Shown piece after piece: positions 35,105 to 44,376 of a stretch of 64,000 nucleotides of DNA; within the stretch, counting starts at the first letter, position 1, and every line of letters starts with the position of its first letter. Source of the stretch: Actinomycetes bacterium (GTDB lineage: Bacteria; Actinomycetota; Acidimicrobiia; Acidimicrobiales; RAAP-2); the NCBI GenBank assembly GCA_021806045.1, contig JAJZDI010000006.1, positions 1-64,000 on the forward strand, read 5' to 3'. Both the position numbers and the translations under genes were made by a program. Below the pieces are notes generated by a model, which saw only the letters and a list, made by a program, of their open reading frames with translations, ran no database searches and had not been told where the DNA came from.

Positions 35105-36511
35105 ATGCCCCCTCCCCGGCCGTTCGACCCCGCCGCGTACGGCGTGTTCCGGATCGGCGACCTCGACTGGGACGAGACCCGGCGCTCTGCCCGCCTCGGC
35201 TATGAGCTGGTGCCGTCGGCAGGCGGCCCGCCGGTGGCGTTCGAGGAGACGGTCACGTTCGAGGAGCCCGGGAGCGGATGGGCCGGCACCACCGCACCTG
35301 CCGGGCTCCGCCGGGTGCTCGCCCTCCTGCACGTCGCCGCCGGCACCAGCTACTACAAGGTGGCCGCCCCACCGACCGTCGAGGTGCCGGCGCCGCTGTC
35401 GGACGCGGCCCGCCGCCTCCACCACCACCTCTACGACGACGGGCTGCGGGAGTTCGCGGTGACCAACGGCCTGGCCGTGCCCCGTGACGTGCGGATCGAC
35501 GCGCCGGCGGCCGGCCCCGCCGGTGACCCGGGTCCGGCCCCGCCGCCGGGCATCGCCGTACCGATCGGTGGGGGGAAGGACTCGATGGTGGTGGTCGAGG
35601 CGCTCCGCCACCTCGCACCCCGCCTCATCGCCGTCGATCCCCATCCCCTGGTCGTTGAGCTGGCGGCCGAGGCGGGCCTGGAGCTGCTCGTCGTCCGGCG
35701 TCACCTCGACCCCACCCTGGCCGAGTGGAACCGGGCGGGGGCCCTGAACGGCCACGTACCGGTGACGGCCATCGTCTCGCTGATCGCCCTGGCCGGTGCC
35801 TTCGTCTACGGCTACGACACCGTCGCCATGTCGATCGAGCGGTCGGCCAGCGAGGCGACCCGCACCATCGGCGGGGCCGAGGTGAACCACCAGTACTCGA
35901 AGAGCCTGGCCTTCGAGCAGATGCTCTCGTCGCTGGTGCGGGACGAGGTGCACCCGGCCCTCACCTACGCCTCGGCCCTCCGCCCCTACTCGGAGCTGGC
36001 CATCGCCCGGGCGTTCGTCGGGGCCACCCGCTACCACCGCACGTTCTGCAGCTGCAACACTGCGTTCCGCCGGGACCGTCCGGTAACCCAGCGGTGGTGT
36101 GGCGCCTGCCCGAAGTGCCGCTTCGTCGCCCTCGTCCTGGCGCCGTTCGCCGGGCGGGCGGCCGTGGCCGGGATCATCGGGCGCGACCTGCTCGACGACC
36201 CGGGTGAGGTGGCCGGCTTCGCCGAGCTGCTCAGCCCGGAGGACAAGCCGTTCGAGTGCGTGGGCGAGCGTCGGGAGTCGGCCGCCGCCATCGCGCTGCT
36301 GGCGGCCCGGGGCGACTCCGGCGCCGTCGTCACCGCCCTGGCCGGCCGGGCCGCCGCCCTGGCCGGTGGGCCGGTGGTGGACGAGCTGCTGGCCGCCGAC
36401 CACACCCTCGACTTCCCCGACCCGGAGATCGCCGGCGCCGTCGCCCGCTACCTGGAGGCGCCCGCGGGGCGGTCGGTCGCCTCCGGCGAGGTGCCCGGGG
36501 GCGCCCGGTGA
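35105..36511 (+). CDS. murL: UDP-MurNAc-L-Ala-L-Glu epimerase (MurL)
   Basis: MurL, first described in Xanthomonas, epimerises the terminal L-Glu of UDP-MurNAc-L-Ala-L-Glu to D-Glu and so replaces glutamate racemase in peptidoglycan synthesis. This 468-residue protein has the PP-loop-like AVPIGGGKDSMVVVEAL (PIGGGKDS at 153-160), VSLIALAGAFVYGYD, EVNHQYSKSLAFE and a C-terminal Cys cluster (FCSCNTAF and CGACPKCRF) resembling ExsB-like zinc sites. The neighbouring murD2 paralogue, coupled by GTGA, is the known partner and makes the assignment firm. Confidence 0.88.
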   Translation: MPPPRPFDPAAYGVFRIGDLDWDETRRSARLGYELVPSAGGPPVAFEETVTFEEPGSGWAGTTAPAGLRRVLALLHVAAGTSYYKVAAPPTVEVPAPLSDAARRLHHHLYDDGLREFAVTNGLAVPRDVRIDAPAAGPAGDPGPAPPPGIAVPIGGGKDSMVVVEALRHLAPRLIAVDPHPLVVELAAEAGLELLVVRRHLDPTLAEWNRAGALNGHVPVTAIVSLIALAGAFVYGYDTVAMSIERSASEATRTIGGAEVNHQYSKSLAFEQMLSSLVRDEVHPALTYASALRPYSELAIARAFVGATRYHRTFCSCNTAFRRDRPVTQRWCGACPKCRFVALVLAPFAGRAAVAGIIGRDLLDDPGEVAGFAELLSPEDKPFECVGERRESAAAIALLAARGDSGAVVTALAGRAAALAGGPVVDELLAADHTLDFPDPEIAGAVARYLEAPAGRSVASGEVPGGAR

Positions 36512-37815
36512 GGGTGGCCGACCTGGCCGGGTGCCGGGTGGCCGTGTGGGGGACCGGCAGCGAAGGGGGCGCCTTCGCCCGCCTGCTGCGCTCCCGGGGG
36601 GGTGACCCGGTGATCGTGGACGACCGGCCCGGCGGCACCGGGGTGGTGCCGCCCACAGCCGACCTGTTGCGTTCGGTCGACGTCGTCGTGCGCTCGCCCG
36701 GGGTGTGCCGCTACCGGCCGGAGCTGGTCGAGGCCGAGGCCCACGGGGTGGAGGTCACGACGCCGATGGCGTTGTGGCTGGCGGAGATGGCCGGCCAGCC
36801 GGTGCTGGCGGTGACCGGCACCAAGGGGAAGAGCACCACGGCGACGCTGGCCGCGGCGATCCTGCGGGCGGCCGGCCTCGACGTGGCCCTCGCCGGCAAC
36901 ATCGGCGTTCCCGTCACCGACCTCATGGGTGGCCCCCGGCACGACGCGTACGTGGTCGAGGTGTCGTCCTACCAGGCGGCCGATGTGACGGTGGGGGCGG
37001 CGGTCACGGTGGTGACGCTCCTGGCCCCCGACCACCTCGACTGGCACGGTGGCGTCGAGGCCTACTACCGGGACAAGCTCCGCCTGGTCACGACGGTCCC
37101 CGACCACCCGGTGGCCGTCAGCACGGCGAGCGCCGACGCGCTCGAGCGCACGTCGGGCCTGCCGGCCCGCACCCTCTACGGCGACCGGGGCCTGGTGGTG
37201 GTCTCAGGTGGGCGGCTGCTCGCCGGGGGGGAGCCGGTGGCCTCACTGGACCGGTTCCGTGCCCGGGGTGCCCACAACGCCCTCAACGCGGCCGGCGCGC
37301 TGGCCGGTGCCACACTCCTGGCCGGCCCGCCGCCGGCGGGCGCGGTGGCCGACGCGCTGGAGGGATTCGAGCCCCTGCCGTCGCGGTCCCGACCGATCGG
37401 CGACTGGGGCGGGCTCGAGTTCGTCGACGACGCCCTCGCCTCCAACCCGTCGGCCACGGCGGCCACGCTGGCCTCCTACGACGCCAGGGCCGTCGGGCTG
37501 ATCGTCGGGGGGGCCGACCGGGGCGTCGACCTCGGACCGCTGGCCGGGGCCGTCGCCCGCCACCGGGGAGAGCTCACCGTCGTCGCCGTCCCCCCTGGCG
37601 GGGGGCGGTTCGTCGAGGCGCTGGTCGAGGCCCGGCCGGGACTGGCGGCCGCCGAGGCGCCCGGGATCGACGAGGCGGTGGCGTTGCTCGTCGGATCGGT
37701 GTCGCCGGGCGGCGCCATCCTGTTCTCGCCGGGGGCGCCGACTCCCGATGGCGAGGGCGGCTACCGGGCCCGCGCCGCCCAGTTCGCCGCCGCCGCCGTG
37801 CGGCACACGGCCTAG
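36508..37815 (+). CDS. murD2: UDP-MurNAc-L-alanine--L-glutamate ligase (MurD2)
   Basis: Mur ligase of 435 residues. It has an N-terminal Rossmann-like domain (VAVWGTGSEGGAFARLL), the ATP P-loop VTGTKGKSTTATLAAAIL (about 104-121), YVVEVSSYQAADV with the metal-binding Glu, and a C-terminal ligase domain (DDALASNPSATAATL, IVGGADRGVDLG). As part of the MurL route it would add L-Glu rather than D-Glu to UDP-MurNAc-L-Ala. The GTG start overlaps the murL stop; a second GTG two codons later could also serve. A separate ordinary MurD could exist elsewhere. Confidence 0.87.
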   Translation: MRVADLAGCRVAVWGTGSEGGAFARLLRSRGGDPVIVDDRPGGTGVVPPTADLLRSVDVVVRSPGVCRYRPELVEAEAHGVEVTTPMALWLAEMAGQPVLAVTGTKGKSTTATLAAAILRAAGLDVALAGNIGVPVTDLMGGPRHDAYVVEVSSYQAADVTVGAAVTVVTLLAPDHLDWHGGVEAYYRDKLRLVTTVPDHPVAVSTASADALERTSGLPARTLYGDRGLVVVSGGRLLAGGEPVASLDRFRARGAHNALNAAGALAGATLLAGPPPAGAVADALEGFEPLPSRSRPIGDWGGLEFVDDALASNPSATAATLASYDARAVGLIVGGADRGVDLGPLAGAVARHRGELTVVAVPPGGGRFVEALVEARPGLAAAEAPGIDEAVALLVGSVSPGGAILFSPGAPTPDGEGGYRARAAQFAAAAVRHTA

Positions 37816-37889
37816 GGTCGGACGCGACAGCCGGACGCGACAGGCGGGACGGCCGGACAGGACAGCCGGGCCGGGACCTCAGGGCCGCT

Positions 37890-38804
37890 TCAGCGCAGGC
37901 GCCACTCGGCCCGCTGCCCGGAGGCGAAGGCCTGCTGCCCCTCGGCGAGCGAGGCGGCGTCGTTCCCCAGGCCGACGAACGCGTACCCGAGGGCGAGTGC
38001 CTGGGACCGGCCCAGCTCCCGACCGGCCCACAGCGCGCGCAGCGATCCCTGCACGGCCAGCGGCGGCGCGGAAGCGATGGCGGCGGCGGCCCAGGCGGCC
38101 CGCTCGCGCAGGTCGTCGAGGTCGTCGGCCAGTTCGGAGACCAGACCGACCTGGTGGGCCCGCTGTGCCGACATGCGCTCCGCCCCGCCGAGCAGGGTGA
38201 GGCGAGCCAGCTCGCCGAAGGGGAGGCGTCCCGACATCTGGAGGGGCTCGAAGGCGGCGGCCATGCCGTAGGTGACGTGGGGGTCGAAGAACGTGGCAGA
38301 GGTGACGGCGATGATGAAATCGACCTCCCCGAGGAGGTAGAAGGCGCCACCGCAGGCGATGCCGTTGACCGCGGCGATCACCGGCTTCCACAGGTCGCAC
38401 GTCTTCGGCCCGAGGTTCTCGCCCGGGTCGTCGAACATGAACGGGGTGGTCCCCGCGCCGACGTGGACGGGCTCGCTCTCCGGCGTGCTGTCGTCCCGGT
38501 CGGCGCCCTGTCCGGCGCCCTGTCCGGCACGGTCGGCGGCATCGCCCTCGCCCTCGGCACCGGCGCGGTCGCCCCCCAGGGCCTCGTTGCGGTCGATGCC
38601 CGTGCAGAAGGCACGCTCACCGGCGCCCGTCAGCACCACGGCACGGACGGGATCGTGACGTCGCAGCAGCCGCCACAGTGTCCGCAGCTCGTACTGCATG
38701 GTGCTGTTGAATGCGTTGTGGACCTCGGGCCGGTCCAGGGTCACCCACGCGACGCCGCCCGACTCCTCGTAACGCAGCGTCTCGAATGCCGGAATGGTCG
38801 CCAT
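37890..38804 (-). CDS. enoyl-CoA hydratase/isomerase with a low-complexity insert
   Basis: Crotonase-fold protein of 304 residues. VAWVTLDRPEVHNAFNSTMQ, VLTGAGERAFCTGIDRN (oxyanion loop) and VNGIACGGAFYLLGEVD are present. The second acid position, Glu in most hydratases, is not clear in the PHVTYGMAAAFEP region, so a hydrolase, isomerase or other crotonase reaction is possible. About 30 residues of Gly/Asp/Ala-rich sequence, built from DNA microrepeats (CCTGTCCGGC) near 38500-38560, interrupt the fold after residue 80. The ATG at 38804 follows GGGGGAG. Confidence 0.83.
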   Translation of the reverse strand: MATIPAFETLRYEESGGVAWVTLDRPEVHNAFNSTMQYELRTLWRLLRRHDPVRAVVLTGAGERAFCTGIDRNEALGGDRAGAEGEGDAADRAGQGAGQGADRDDSTPESEPVHVGAGTTPFMFDDPGENLGPKTCDLWKPVIAAVNGIACGGAFYLLGEVDFIIAVTSATFFDPHVTYGMAAAFEPLQMSGRLPFGELARLTLLGGAERMSAQRAHQVGLVSELADDLDDLRERAAWAAAAIASAPPLAVQGSLRALWAGRELGRSQALALGYAFVGLGNDAASLAEGQQAFASGQRAEWRLR

Positions 38805-38974
38805 GGCGGGCGCTCCCCCTCGAACTCGTGTCGTGCGCTCGTCGTCCTCCCGCACCCTGTCCCCGGCGCCCACGGCGGGCACGGGATTGCGCGCGGGGGT
38901 GCGCAGCGGGCACCCTACAGCGTGGGCACCGGCGGTCGCCGGTGGGCGGGACGAGCGATGGGGGAGGGAACCCG

Positions 38975-39472
38975 GTGGCAGACGACGAGCTGGCCCAACT
39001 GATCGGCACCCCGACGGGACGGTCGGTCATCACGGTGGAGCGGGGCCACGTGGCCACCTTCGCCACCGCGGTCACCGACGAGAGCCCCGTCTACCGTGAC
39101 CCCCGGGCCGCGGCCGGGGCAGGCCTGGCCGGGATCCCCGCACCACCCACCTACCCGTTCGTGATGGAGAATTTCGGCCGGTACCCCGAGCTCCAGCCCG
39201 ACGATCAGCCGGCCGGCAACCCGGTCGTCACCGCGCTCGGACCCCTGCTGGCCAAGGGGGGACTGATCCTCCACGGCGAGCAGTCGTTCACCTACCACCG
39301 CCCCGTCTTCGCCGGCGACGTCCTCGAGGGGACGGGAACCGTCGTCGACGCCTACCGCAAGGAGTCGAAGGGGGCCACCATGACCTTCGTGGTGGTGGAG
39401 ACCGTGTGGCGGGAGCGCGAGACGGGCGACGAGGTGTGCACGTCCCGCATGAACGTCATCCACCGGGTGTGA
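38975..39472 (+). CDS. MaoC-like dehydratase, N-terminal (FAS1-DH) type
   Basis: Hot-dog-fold protein of 165 residues that resembles the HadA/HadC type or MaoC N-terminal half: ERGHVATFATAVTDESPVYRD, IPAPPTYPFVM, LHGEQSFTYHRPVFAGDVLEG and the C-terminal strand MTFVVVETVW. Alone such subunits lack the catalytic hydratase motif and pair with a MaoC subunit; the one at 40427 is the likely partner for hydration of (3R)-hydroxyacyl chains. GGGAGGG precedes the GTG. The gene diverges from the crotonase at 37890, and its stop overlaps the next start. Confidence 0.85.
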   Translation: MADDELAQLIGTPTGRSVITVERGHVATFATAVTDESPVYRDPRAAAGAGLAGIPAPPTYPFVMENFGRYPELQPDDQPAGNPVVTALGPLLAKGGLILHGEQSFTYHRPVFAGDVLEGTGTVVDAYRKESKGATMTFVVVETVWRERETGDEVCTSRMNVIHRV

Positions 39473-40311
39473 CGGTGACCCCGGCTCCGGCTGCAGAGGG
39501 CGGGGAGGACGTCGTCCGCCGGGTCGAGGACGGTGTGGCGTGGTTGACGCTGAACCGCCCCGACGCGGGCAACGCGCTGACGGCCGGCATGCGCGAACGC
39601 CTGGTGGCGTGGCTGGAGGAGGCCTCGGCCGATCTGGCCGTGCGGGCCGTCGTCATCACCGGTTCCGGCGACCGCGGCTTCTGCACCGGCGCCGATCTAC
39701 GCAGCCAGCCCCCCGGACCGCCCCGGCCGGCCGGCGCACCCGACCGGGCGGTGGGGGAGGCGGCCCGGCTCATACGCACCGGCTGGCAACGCCTGATCGC
39801 CGCCGTCCTGGACTGCGAAAAGCCGGTGATCGCCGCGGTGAACGCCACCGCGGCCGGCGGGGGCATGCATCTGGCCCTCGCCTGTGACCTGGTGATCGCG
39901 GCCGAGGAGGCTCGGTTCATCGAGGTCTTCGTACGGCGGGGCATCGCTCCCGACGCCGGGGGGGCCTACCTGTTGGCCAGGCTGATCGGACCGCAGCGGG
40001 CGAAGGAGTTGTTCTTCTTCGGCGACGACGTGCCGGCGGCCGAGGCTGCCCGCATGGGGCTGGTCAACCGCGTCGTCCCCCGATCGGAGCTGATGGCCGT
40101 GACGGGGGAGTGGGCGTCCCGGCTGGCCGCCGGGCCCACGGTCGCCCTGGGCGCCATCAAGCACCTGACCAACCGGGCGCTCGAGTCCGATCGTGCGGCC
40201 GCCTTCTGGGACGAAGCGGCGGCCCAGGAGCTGGTGACCAGATCGGCGGACTGTGCCGAGGGCCTGGCTGCCTTCGCCGAGCGGCGGCAGCCCGTCTTCG
40301 GGGGATGGTGA
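39469..40311 (+). CDS. enoyl-CoA hydratase/isomerase
   Basis: Crotonase of 280 residues: GVAWLTLNRPDAGNALTAGM, VITGSGDRGFCTGADLRS (first oxyanion element), VNATAAGGGMHLALACDLVIA (second) and FVRRGIAPDAGGAYLLARLIG, in which an Asp stands at the usual second-glutamate position of hydratases. That favours isomerase- or hydratase-like members with one acid. Its GTG overlaps the MaoC stop at 39470-39472, so it is translated with that gene. Confidence 0.88.
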   Translation: MTVTPAPAAEGGEDVVRRVEDGVAWLTLNRPDAGNALTAGMRERLVAWLEEASADLAVRAVVITGSGDRGFCTGADLRSQPPGPPRPAGAPDRAVGEAARLIRTGWQRLIAAVLDCEKPVIAAVNATAAGGGMHLALACDLVIAAEEARFIEVFVRRGIAPDAGGAYLLARLIGPQRAKELFFFGDDVPAAEAARMGLVNRVVPRSELMAVTGEWASRLAAGPTVALGAIKHLTNRALESDRAAAFWDEAAAQELVTRSADCAEGLAAFAERRQPVFGGW

Positions 40312-40312
40312 T

Positions 40313-40328
40313 GGCACGGGGACGTGCC
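40313..40328 (+). terminator. hairpin after the enoyl-CoA hydratase gene
   Basis: GGCACG and CGTGCC form a 6-bp stem with a 4-base loop two bases after the stop codon, in the 115-bp gap before the second MaoC gene. It may act as an attenuator or stabiliser rather than a full terminator, since the downstream gene looks functionally linked. Confidence 0.35.
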
Positions 40329-40426
40329 GCGTTGACGGCGCCGACGCCTCGGCGCAAAGCTGCCGCCTGCGAGGGCGGTCGAGGCGGTCGCCCGGGCCGG
40401 GCACCGACGGGAGGGACGGAGACGAG

Positions 40427-40858
40427 ATGAGCAACGGGGTGCTGCACTTCGAGGACGTGACGGTCGGTGACACCGCGCCGGTGCGCCATCACGCCCTGAC
40501 CCGGACCGATTTGGTCGTCTACGCCGGTGCGTCGGGTGACTTCAACCCGATGCACCACGATGAGGTCAAGGCGAAGGAGGCGGGCCAGCCGAGCGTGTTC
40601 GGCCATGGCATGTTCTCCATGGGCCTCCTCGGCACCGCGCTCACCGACTACGTGGGGATCGGCAACGTCCGCGCTTTCGGGGTCCGCTTCGCCAAGCAGA
40701 CGTGGCCAGGGGAGGACCTGGTCACGTCGATCGTGGTGACGTCCACGCGCATCGACGGGGACGACCACCTGATCGACCTGGACGTGTCGCTGGCCAACGC
40801 CGACGGCGAGCAGAAGGTGGTGGGCACGGCGACCGCCGTGCTCCCCACCCGGGACTGA
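40427..40858 (+). CDS. MaoC-like (R)-hydratase/dehydratase
   Basis: Hot-dog-fold subunit of 143 residues with the catalytic hydratase motif YAGASGDFNPMHHDEVKA (Asp and His dyad) and FGHGMFSMGLLGTALTDYVG. With the FAS1-DH-type subunit at 38975 it resembles the mycobacterial HadAB/HadBC dehydratase pair used in long-chain fatty acid elongation, or an (R)-specific enoyl-CoA hydratase. The ATG at 40427 follows GGAGG and GGAGACGAG-like sequence. Confidence 0.88.
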   Translation: MSNGVLHFEDVTVGDTAPVRHHALTRTDLVVYAGASGDFNPMHHDEVKAKEAGQPSVFGHGMFSMGLLGTALTDYVGIGNVRAFGVRFAKQTWPGEDLVTSIVVTSTRIDGDDHLIDLDVSLANADGEQKVVGTATAVLPTRD

Positions 40859-40960
40859 CCGGACGTTGACGGGGGTGCTGCCGCCGGGGAGCGACCACTC
40901 GGAGCGCACCCGCCGCTAAGGTCGGCCCCGGATGGCCCCCGACGCGCCCACGGCGATGCG

Positions 40961-42286
40961 ATGGCGGTGACGACCCGGCGACGGCGGGCGCCGTTCGCAC
41001 CCGTCCCACTGGTGGTACTGGTCCTGGTGGTGGCGATGATCGCCTTCTCGGGGAACTCGCCCAACGCGGCCGTCTCCCACGCCGGCGACACGTACGGGGT
41101 GACGCCGACCACCATCCGGGTCGGTGCCCTGGCGACGCTCAGCGGATTCGCCAGCTCGTCGTTCGCACCGGTGGTGGCCGGGGCGGCCGCCTACTTCGAC
41201 GAGGTGAACGCGACGGGCGGTGTGGACGGCCGGCGGATCCTCTACGGCCCGAGGCTCGACGACGGCACGTCGCCGAACGGCGACCTCAGCGCGGCCCAGC
41301 AGCTCGTACAGGACAAGGTGTTCGCGGTCGTGGGCGTGGGGACGCCGTTCTTCACCGGCTCGTCGGTCCTCCAGGCCAACGCCGTCCCCACGTTCGGCCT
41401 CCAGGAGAACACGAACGCCCAGTGGGCGGGACCGACGATGTTCGGTGAAGGTGGCTCCTACAACGACTTCACCTCGCCCATGCCCCAGGTCGTCTACGTG
41501 GCCCGCCACAACGGCGTGCGCCGGGCCGCCGTCCTCGCCTACAACGTGGCCCAGTCCTCCGAGGGCTGCATCAGCATCATCGCCGCCTTCGCCCGCTGGC
41601 ACATCCCCACACCGGTGATCGACACGTCGATCCCCTACGGCACGGCCAGCCTCGACGCCGACGTCACCCGGATGCAGCAGCACGGCGTGAACTTCGTCGC
41701 CACCTGCATGGACTCGACGGGCAACATCAAGCTGTCCCAGACATTGCAGCAGCACGGCATGGGGAACGTCACCCAGTTCTGGCTGGACGGCTACGACCAG
41801 CAGATCCTGCGCTCGCACCAGGCGGCCATGGACGGGGCGTACTTCCTGCTGCAGCAGACGCCCTTCGAGGTCACCAGGCTCGACCCCGGTCGCTATCCGG
41901 GCATCGACCACTTCAACCAGGCCATGGCCCGCTACGAACCGGGAACACTTGCCAGCGTGCCCGCCCTGGCCGGCTGGGTGAGCGCCGACCTGTTCGTCAC
42001 CGGGCTCCGGCTGATCGGGCGTGACGTCACTCGCAGCGCCTTGGTCACCGCCATCAACTCGCTGACCGAGTACAACGCGGACGGCGCCATCCCCCCCGTG
42101 AACTGGACGGTGAGCCACACCAGTGTGACCAGCCTGGACTGCTCGTCGTTCGTTCAGGCCCGGCACGGGCGGTTCGTCCCCGTCTACGGCACGGGCAAGT
42201 CCACCTACGTGTGCTTCAGCCGGCAGGTCGGCCCGAACGACTCGGTGGTCACCCTGCCACTCCCGCCGGGGGTGCCGGGGCGGTGA
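40961..42286 (+). CDS. branched-chain amino-acid-type ABC transporter substrate-binding protein
   Basis: Periplasmic-binding-protein type I fold (LivJ/LivK family), 441 residues. An N-terminal hydrophobic segment (VPLVVLVLVVAMIAFSG) acts as signal peptide or anchor; there is no lipobox Cys. The mature part starts VTPTTIRVGALATLSGF and continues AAAYFDEVNATGGVDGR, as in amino-acid, amide or aromatic-acid receptors. Two ATGs (40956 out of frame, 40961 in frame) lie close together; 40961 starts the basic N region MAVTTRRRR. Its stop overlaps the permease GTG. Ligand specificity is not readable. Confidence 0.88.
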   Translation: MAVTTRRRRAPFAPVPLVVLVLVVAMIAFSGNSPNAAVSHAGDTYGVTPTTIRVGALATLSGFASSSFAPVVAGAAAYFDEVNATGGVDGRRILYGPRLDDGTSPNGDLSAAQQLVQDKVFAVVGVGTPFFTGSSVLQANAVPTFGLQENTNAQWAGPTMFGEGGSYNDFTSPMPQVVYVARHNGVRRAAVLAYNVAQSSEGCISIIAAFARWHIPTPVIDTSIPYGTASLDADVTRMQQHGVNFVATCMDSTGNIKLSQTLQQHGMGNVTQFWLDGYDQQILRSHQAAMDGAYFLLQQTPFEVTRLDPGRYPGIDHFNQAMARYEPGTLASVPALAGWVSADLFVTGLRLIGRDVTRSALVTAINSLTEYNADGAIPPVNWTVSHTSVTSLDCSSFVQARHGRFVPVYGTGKSTYVCFSRQVGPNDSVVTLPLPPGVPGR

Positions 42287-44376
42287 CGGAGCTCCTCTCC
42301 TACGCCATCCCGGGGATCCCGTTCGGGTGTGTCTTCGCCCTGATGGCCATCGGTCTGGTCCTGACGTACACGACGTCCGGGGTGTTCAACCTCGCCTTCG
42401 GGGCCCAGGCGTTCGTCTCCGGCCTGGCGTTCGTGTCGCTCATCGCCGACGGATGGCCCCGGTGGGCAGCCGCGGTGCTCGCCATCGTCGTGCTCGGACC
42501 GGCGGTCGGGCTGGCGCTCGACCGCCTGTTGTTCCGCCGGGTGCGCACGGCCAGCCCCGTCGTCAAGCTGGTGCCGTCGTTGGGGCTCCTCATCGCACTG
42601 CCGCAGCTGGCGCTGATCATCGCCGGCTCGGTGCCCACCATCGCCCCACCGGCGCTGTTCCTCAACGCGCAGCACGTGTACCTCCACGTGGACGGCGTTC
42701 CCGTCAGCGGTCTCGAGCTCTCGATCATGCTCGCCACCGCGGTGGTGGTCGCCGCACTCCTCCTGCTCGCCCGGTTGACCCCGTTCGGCCTGCGGATGCG
42801 GGCGGTGGTGGAGAGCCCCCGCCTGGTCGAGCTGTCGGGGATCAACGCCAGTCGGGTCGGGGCCACCGCCTGGGTGATCTCGAGTTGCTTCGCCGGCCTG
42901 GCCGGCGTGCTGCTCGCCCCCCTCTACTCCCAGATCGACCCGCAGAACTACACGGTGCTCCTCGTGTGGGGGATCGCCGCCGCGGTGATCGCCCGGTTCG
43001 AGAGCGTACCCCTGGCACTGATCGGGAGCCTGGCGCTCGGGGTCGGACAACAGGTCCTCGCCGGCTACCTTCCCCCGGGGGTGATCGCGTCGGGACTGCG
43101 CCCCTCGCTCCCGTTCCTGGTGCTCCTCGTGTTCCTCCCCTTCGGCAGGCGCAACCGGATCGAGGACCCGCTGGCCGGTTGCGACCCCCCCCCGTCCACC
43201 CTGGTGGAGGACGCCCGCCGTTACCGGCCGGCCAGCACGCTGGCCGTGGACGGCGGCCGGGCCACCCAGGTCGTGGGCGTGTGGCACCGGGCCCTCCGTG
43301 CGGGGTCATCGGAGTCGCTGGCCGCCCGCGCCCTCCGGCGCCCCACGTCGGTGGTGGCGTGGACCCTCGCCGGCCTGGCCGTCCTCTCCGCCCTCACCTG
43401 GGTGTCGGCCGACTGGTTGCTGACCATGACCCAGGGGCTGGCGTTCGGGACGGTGTTCGTCTCGCTCACCCTCCTCACCGGCATGAGCGGCCAGATCTCG
43501 CTGTGCCAGGCGGCCTTCGCCGGCGTCGGTGGGTTCGCAGCCGGGCAGCTCGCCACCCAGATGGGTTGGCCGGTGCTGGTGGCCGGGGTGGCCGGCGGGG
43601 CAGCGGCAGCGTTGCTCGGCGTGATCGTGGCCCTCCCGACGCTCCGGCTGGCCGGATTGCCGCTGGCCCTCGCCACGCTGGCCTTCGCCCTCTTGGCCGA
43701 CAACGTCCTCTTCCCCGTGTCGTGGTTGGGCGACGGTGCATCGGGGGTGCGCATCCCCCGGCCATCGGTCGGCCCCGTCCGGTTCACCGCGTCGCGGCCG
43801 TTCTTCCTGCTCGCGTTGGTCCTGCTGGCCGTGTCTGCCGGCGTGGTGAAGCGTATCGGCGACGGGACCACCGGCCGCTACCTGGCGGCCATGCGGGGGA
43901 GCGAGACGGCGGCCTCGTCGGTGGGGATCGACGTCCACCGCCTGCGGATCGGCGTGTTCGCCATCTCGGCCGGCATCGCCGGCGTCGGGGGGGCGCTCTA
44001 CGGCTCCCTCCAGGGTTCGCTGGTCCCCAACGACTTCAACTACCAGGTGTCGCTCGTCCTACTGGTGGTGGCCGCCATCGTGGGGCTGGGTTCGATCGGC
44101 GGCGCGGTGGTGGCCGGCCTCGTCTACACGGCGCTGCAACGGGCCGTCGCCACGCTTCCCTCCCGGTACGCGGGGTTGGTGGCGGTGCTCTTCGGGCTGG
44201 CGACCTTGAGCTACACCCGCCATCCGGAGGGCATCGTCGACTTCCTGGGCGGGCGCTTCACCGAGCTGTGGGGACGGTTGCTCGCCGCCACACGCCAGGC
44301 GCCACGCGCTGGCGGAGCTGGTGTCCCCGGACCGGGAGCGGAGCCGGAGCCGGCCCACGGGACGGTCCGGCCGTGA
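42283..44376 (+). CDS. fused LivH-LivM branched-chain ABC permease
   Basis: One polypeptide of 697 residues that joins the two permeases normally made separately. Residues about 1-285 are LivH-like ([20 protein letters not shown], the conserved Glu-Ala-type loop around [16 protein letters not shown]). A cytoplasmic linker of about 75 residues, charged and Pro-rich, comes next. Residues about 365-660 are LivM-like ([39 protein letters not shown]). The GTG start and TGA stop both overlap neighbouring genes, so the receptor, permease and both ATPases form one translationally coupled unit. Confidence 0.9.
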   Translation: MTELLSYAIPGIPFGCVFALMAIGLVLTYTTSGVFNLAFGAQAFVSGLAFVSLIADGWPRWAAAVLAIVVLGPAVGLALDRLLFRRVRTASPVVKLVPSLGLLIALPQLALIIAGSVPTIAPPALFLNAQHVYLHVDGVPVSGLELSIMLATAVVVAALLLLARLTPFGLRMRAVVESPRLVELSGINASRVGATAWVISSCFAGLAGVLLAPLYSQIDPQNYTVLLVWGIAAAVIARFESVPLALIGSLALGVGQQVLAGYLPPGVIASGLRPSLPFLVLLVFLPFGRRNRIEDPLAGCDPPPSTLVEDARRYRPASTLAVDGGRATQVVGVWHRALRAGSSESLAARALRRPTSVVAWTLAGLAVLSALTWVSADWLLTMTQGLAFGTVFVSLTLLTGMSGQISLCQAAFAGVGGFAAGQLATQMGWPVLVAGVAGGAAAALLGVIVALPTLRLAGLPLALATLAFALLADNVLFPVSWLGDGASGVRIPRPSVGPVRFTASRPFFLLALVLLAVSAGVVKRIGDGTTGRYLAAMRGSETAASSVGIDVHRLRIGVFAISAGIAGVGGALYGSLQGSLVPNDFNYQVSLVLLVVAAIVGLGSIGGAVVAGLVYTALQRAVATLPSRYAGLVAVLFGLATLSYTRHPEGIVDFLGGRFTELWGRLLAATRQAPRAGGAGVPGPGAEPEPAHGTVRP

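Noticed and set aside
40866-40922. TTGACG and TAAGGT as a promoter for the ABC importer operon
   Set aside because: The boxes are 45 bp apart, far more than the 16-19 bp allowed. TAAGGT alone could be a weak -10, but the support is too thin to list.
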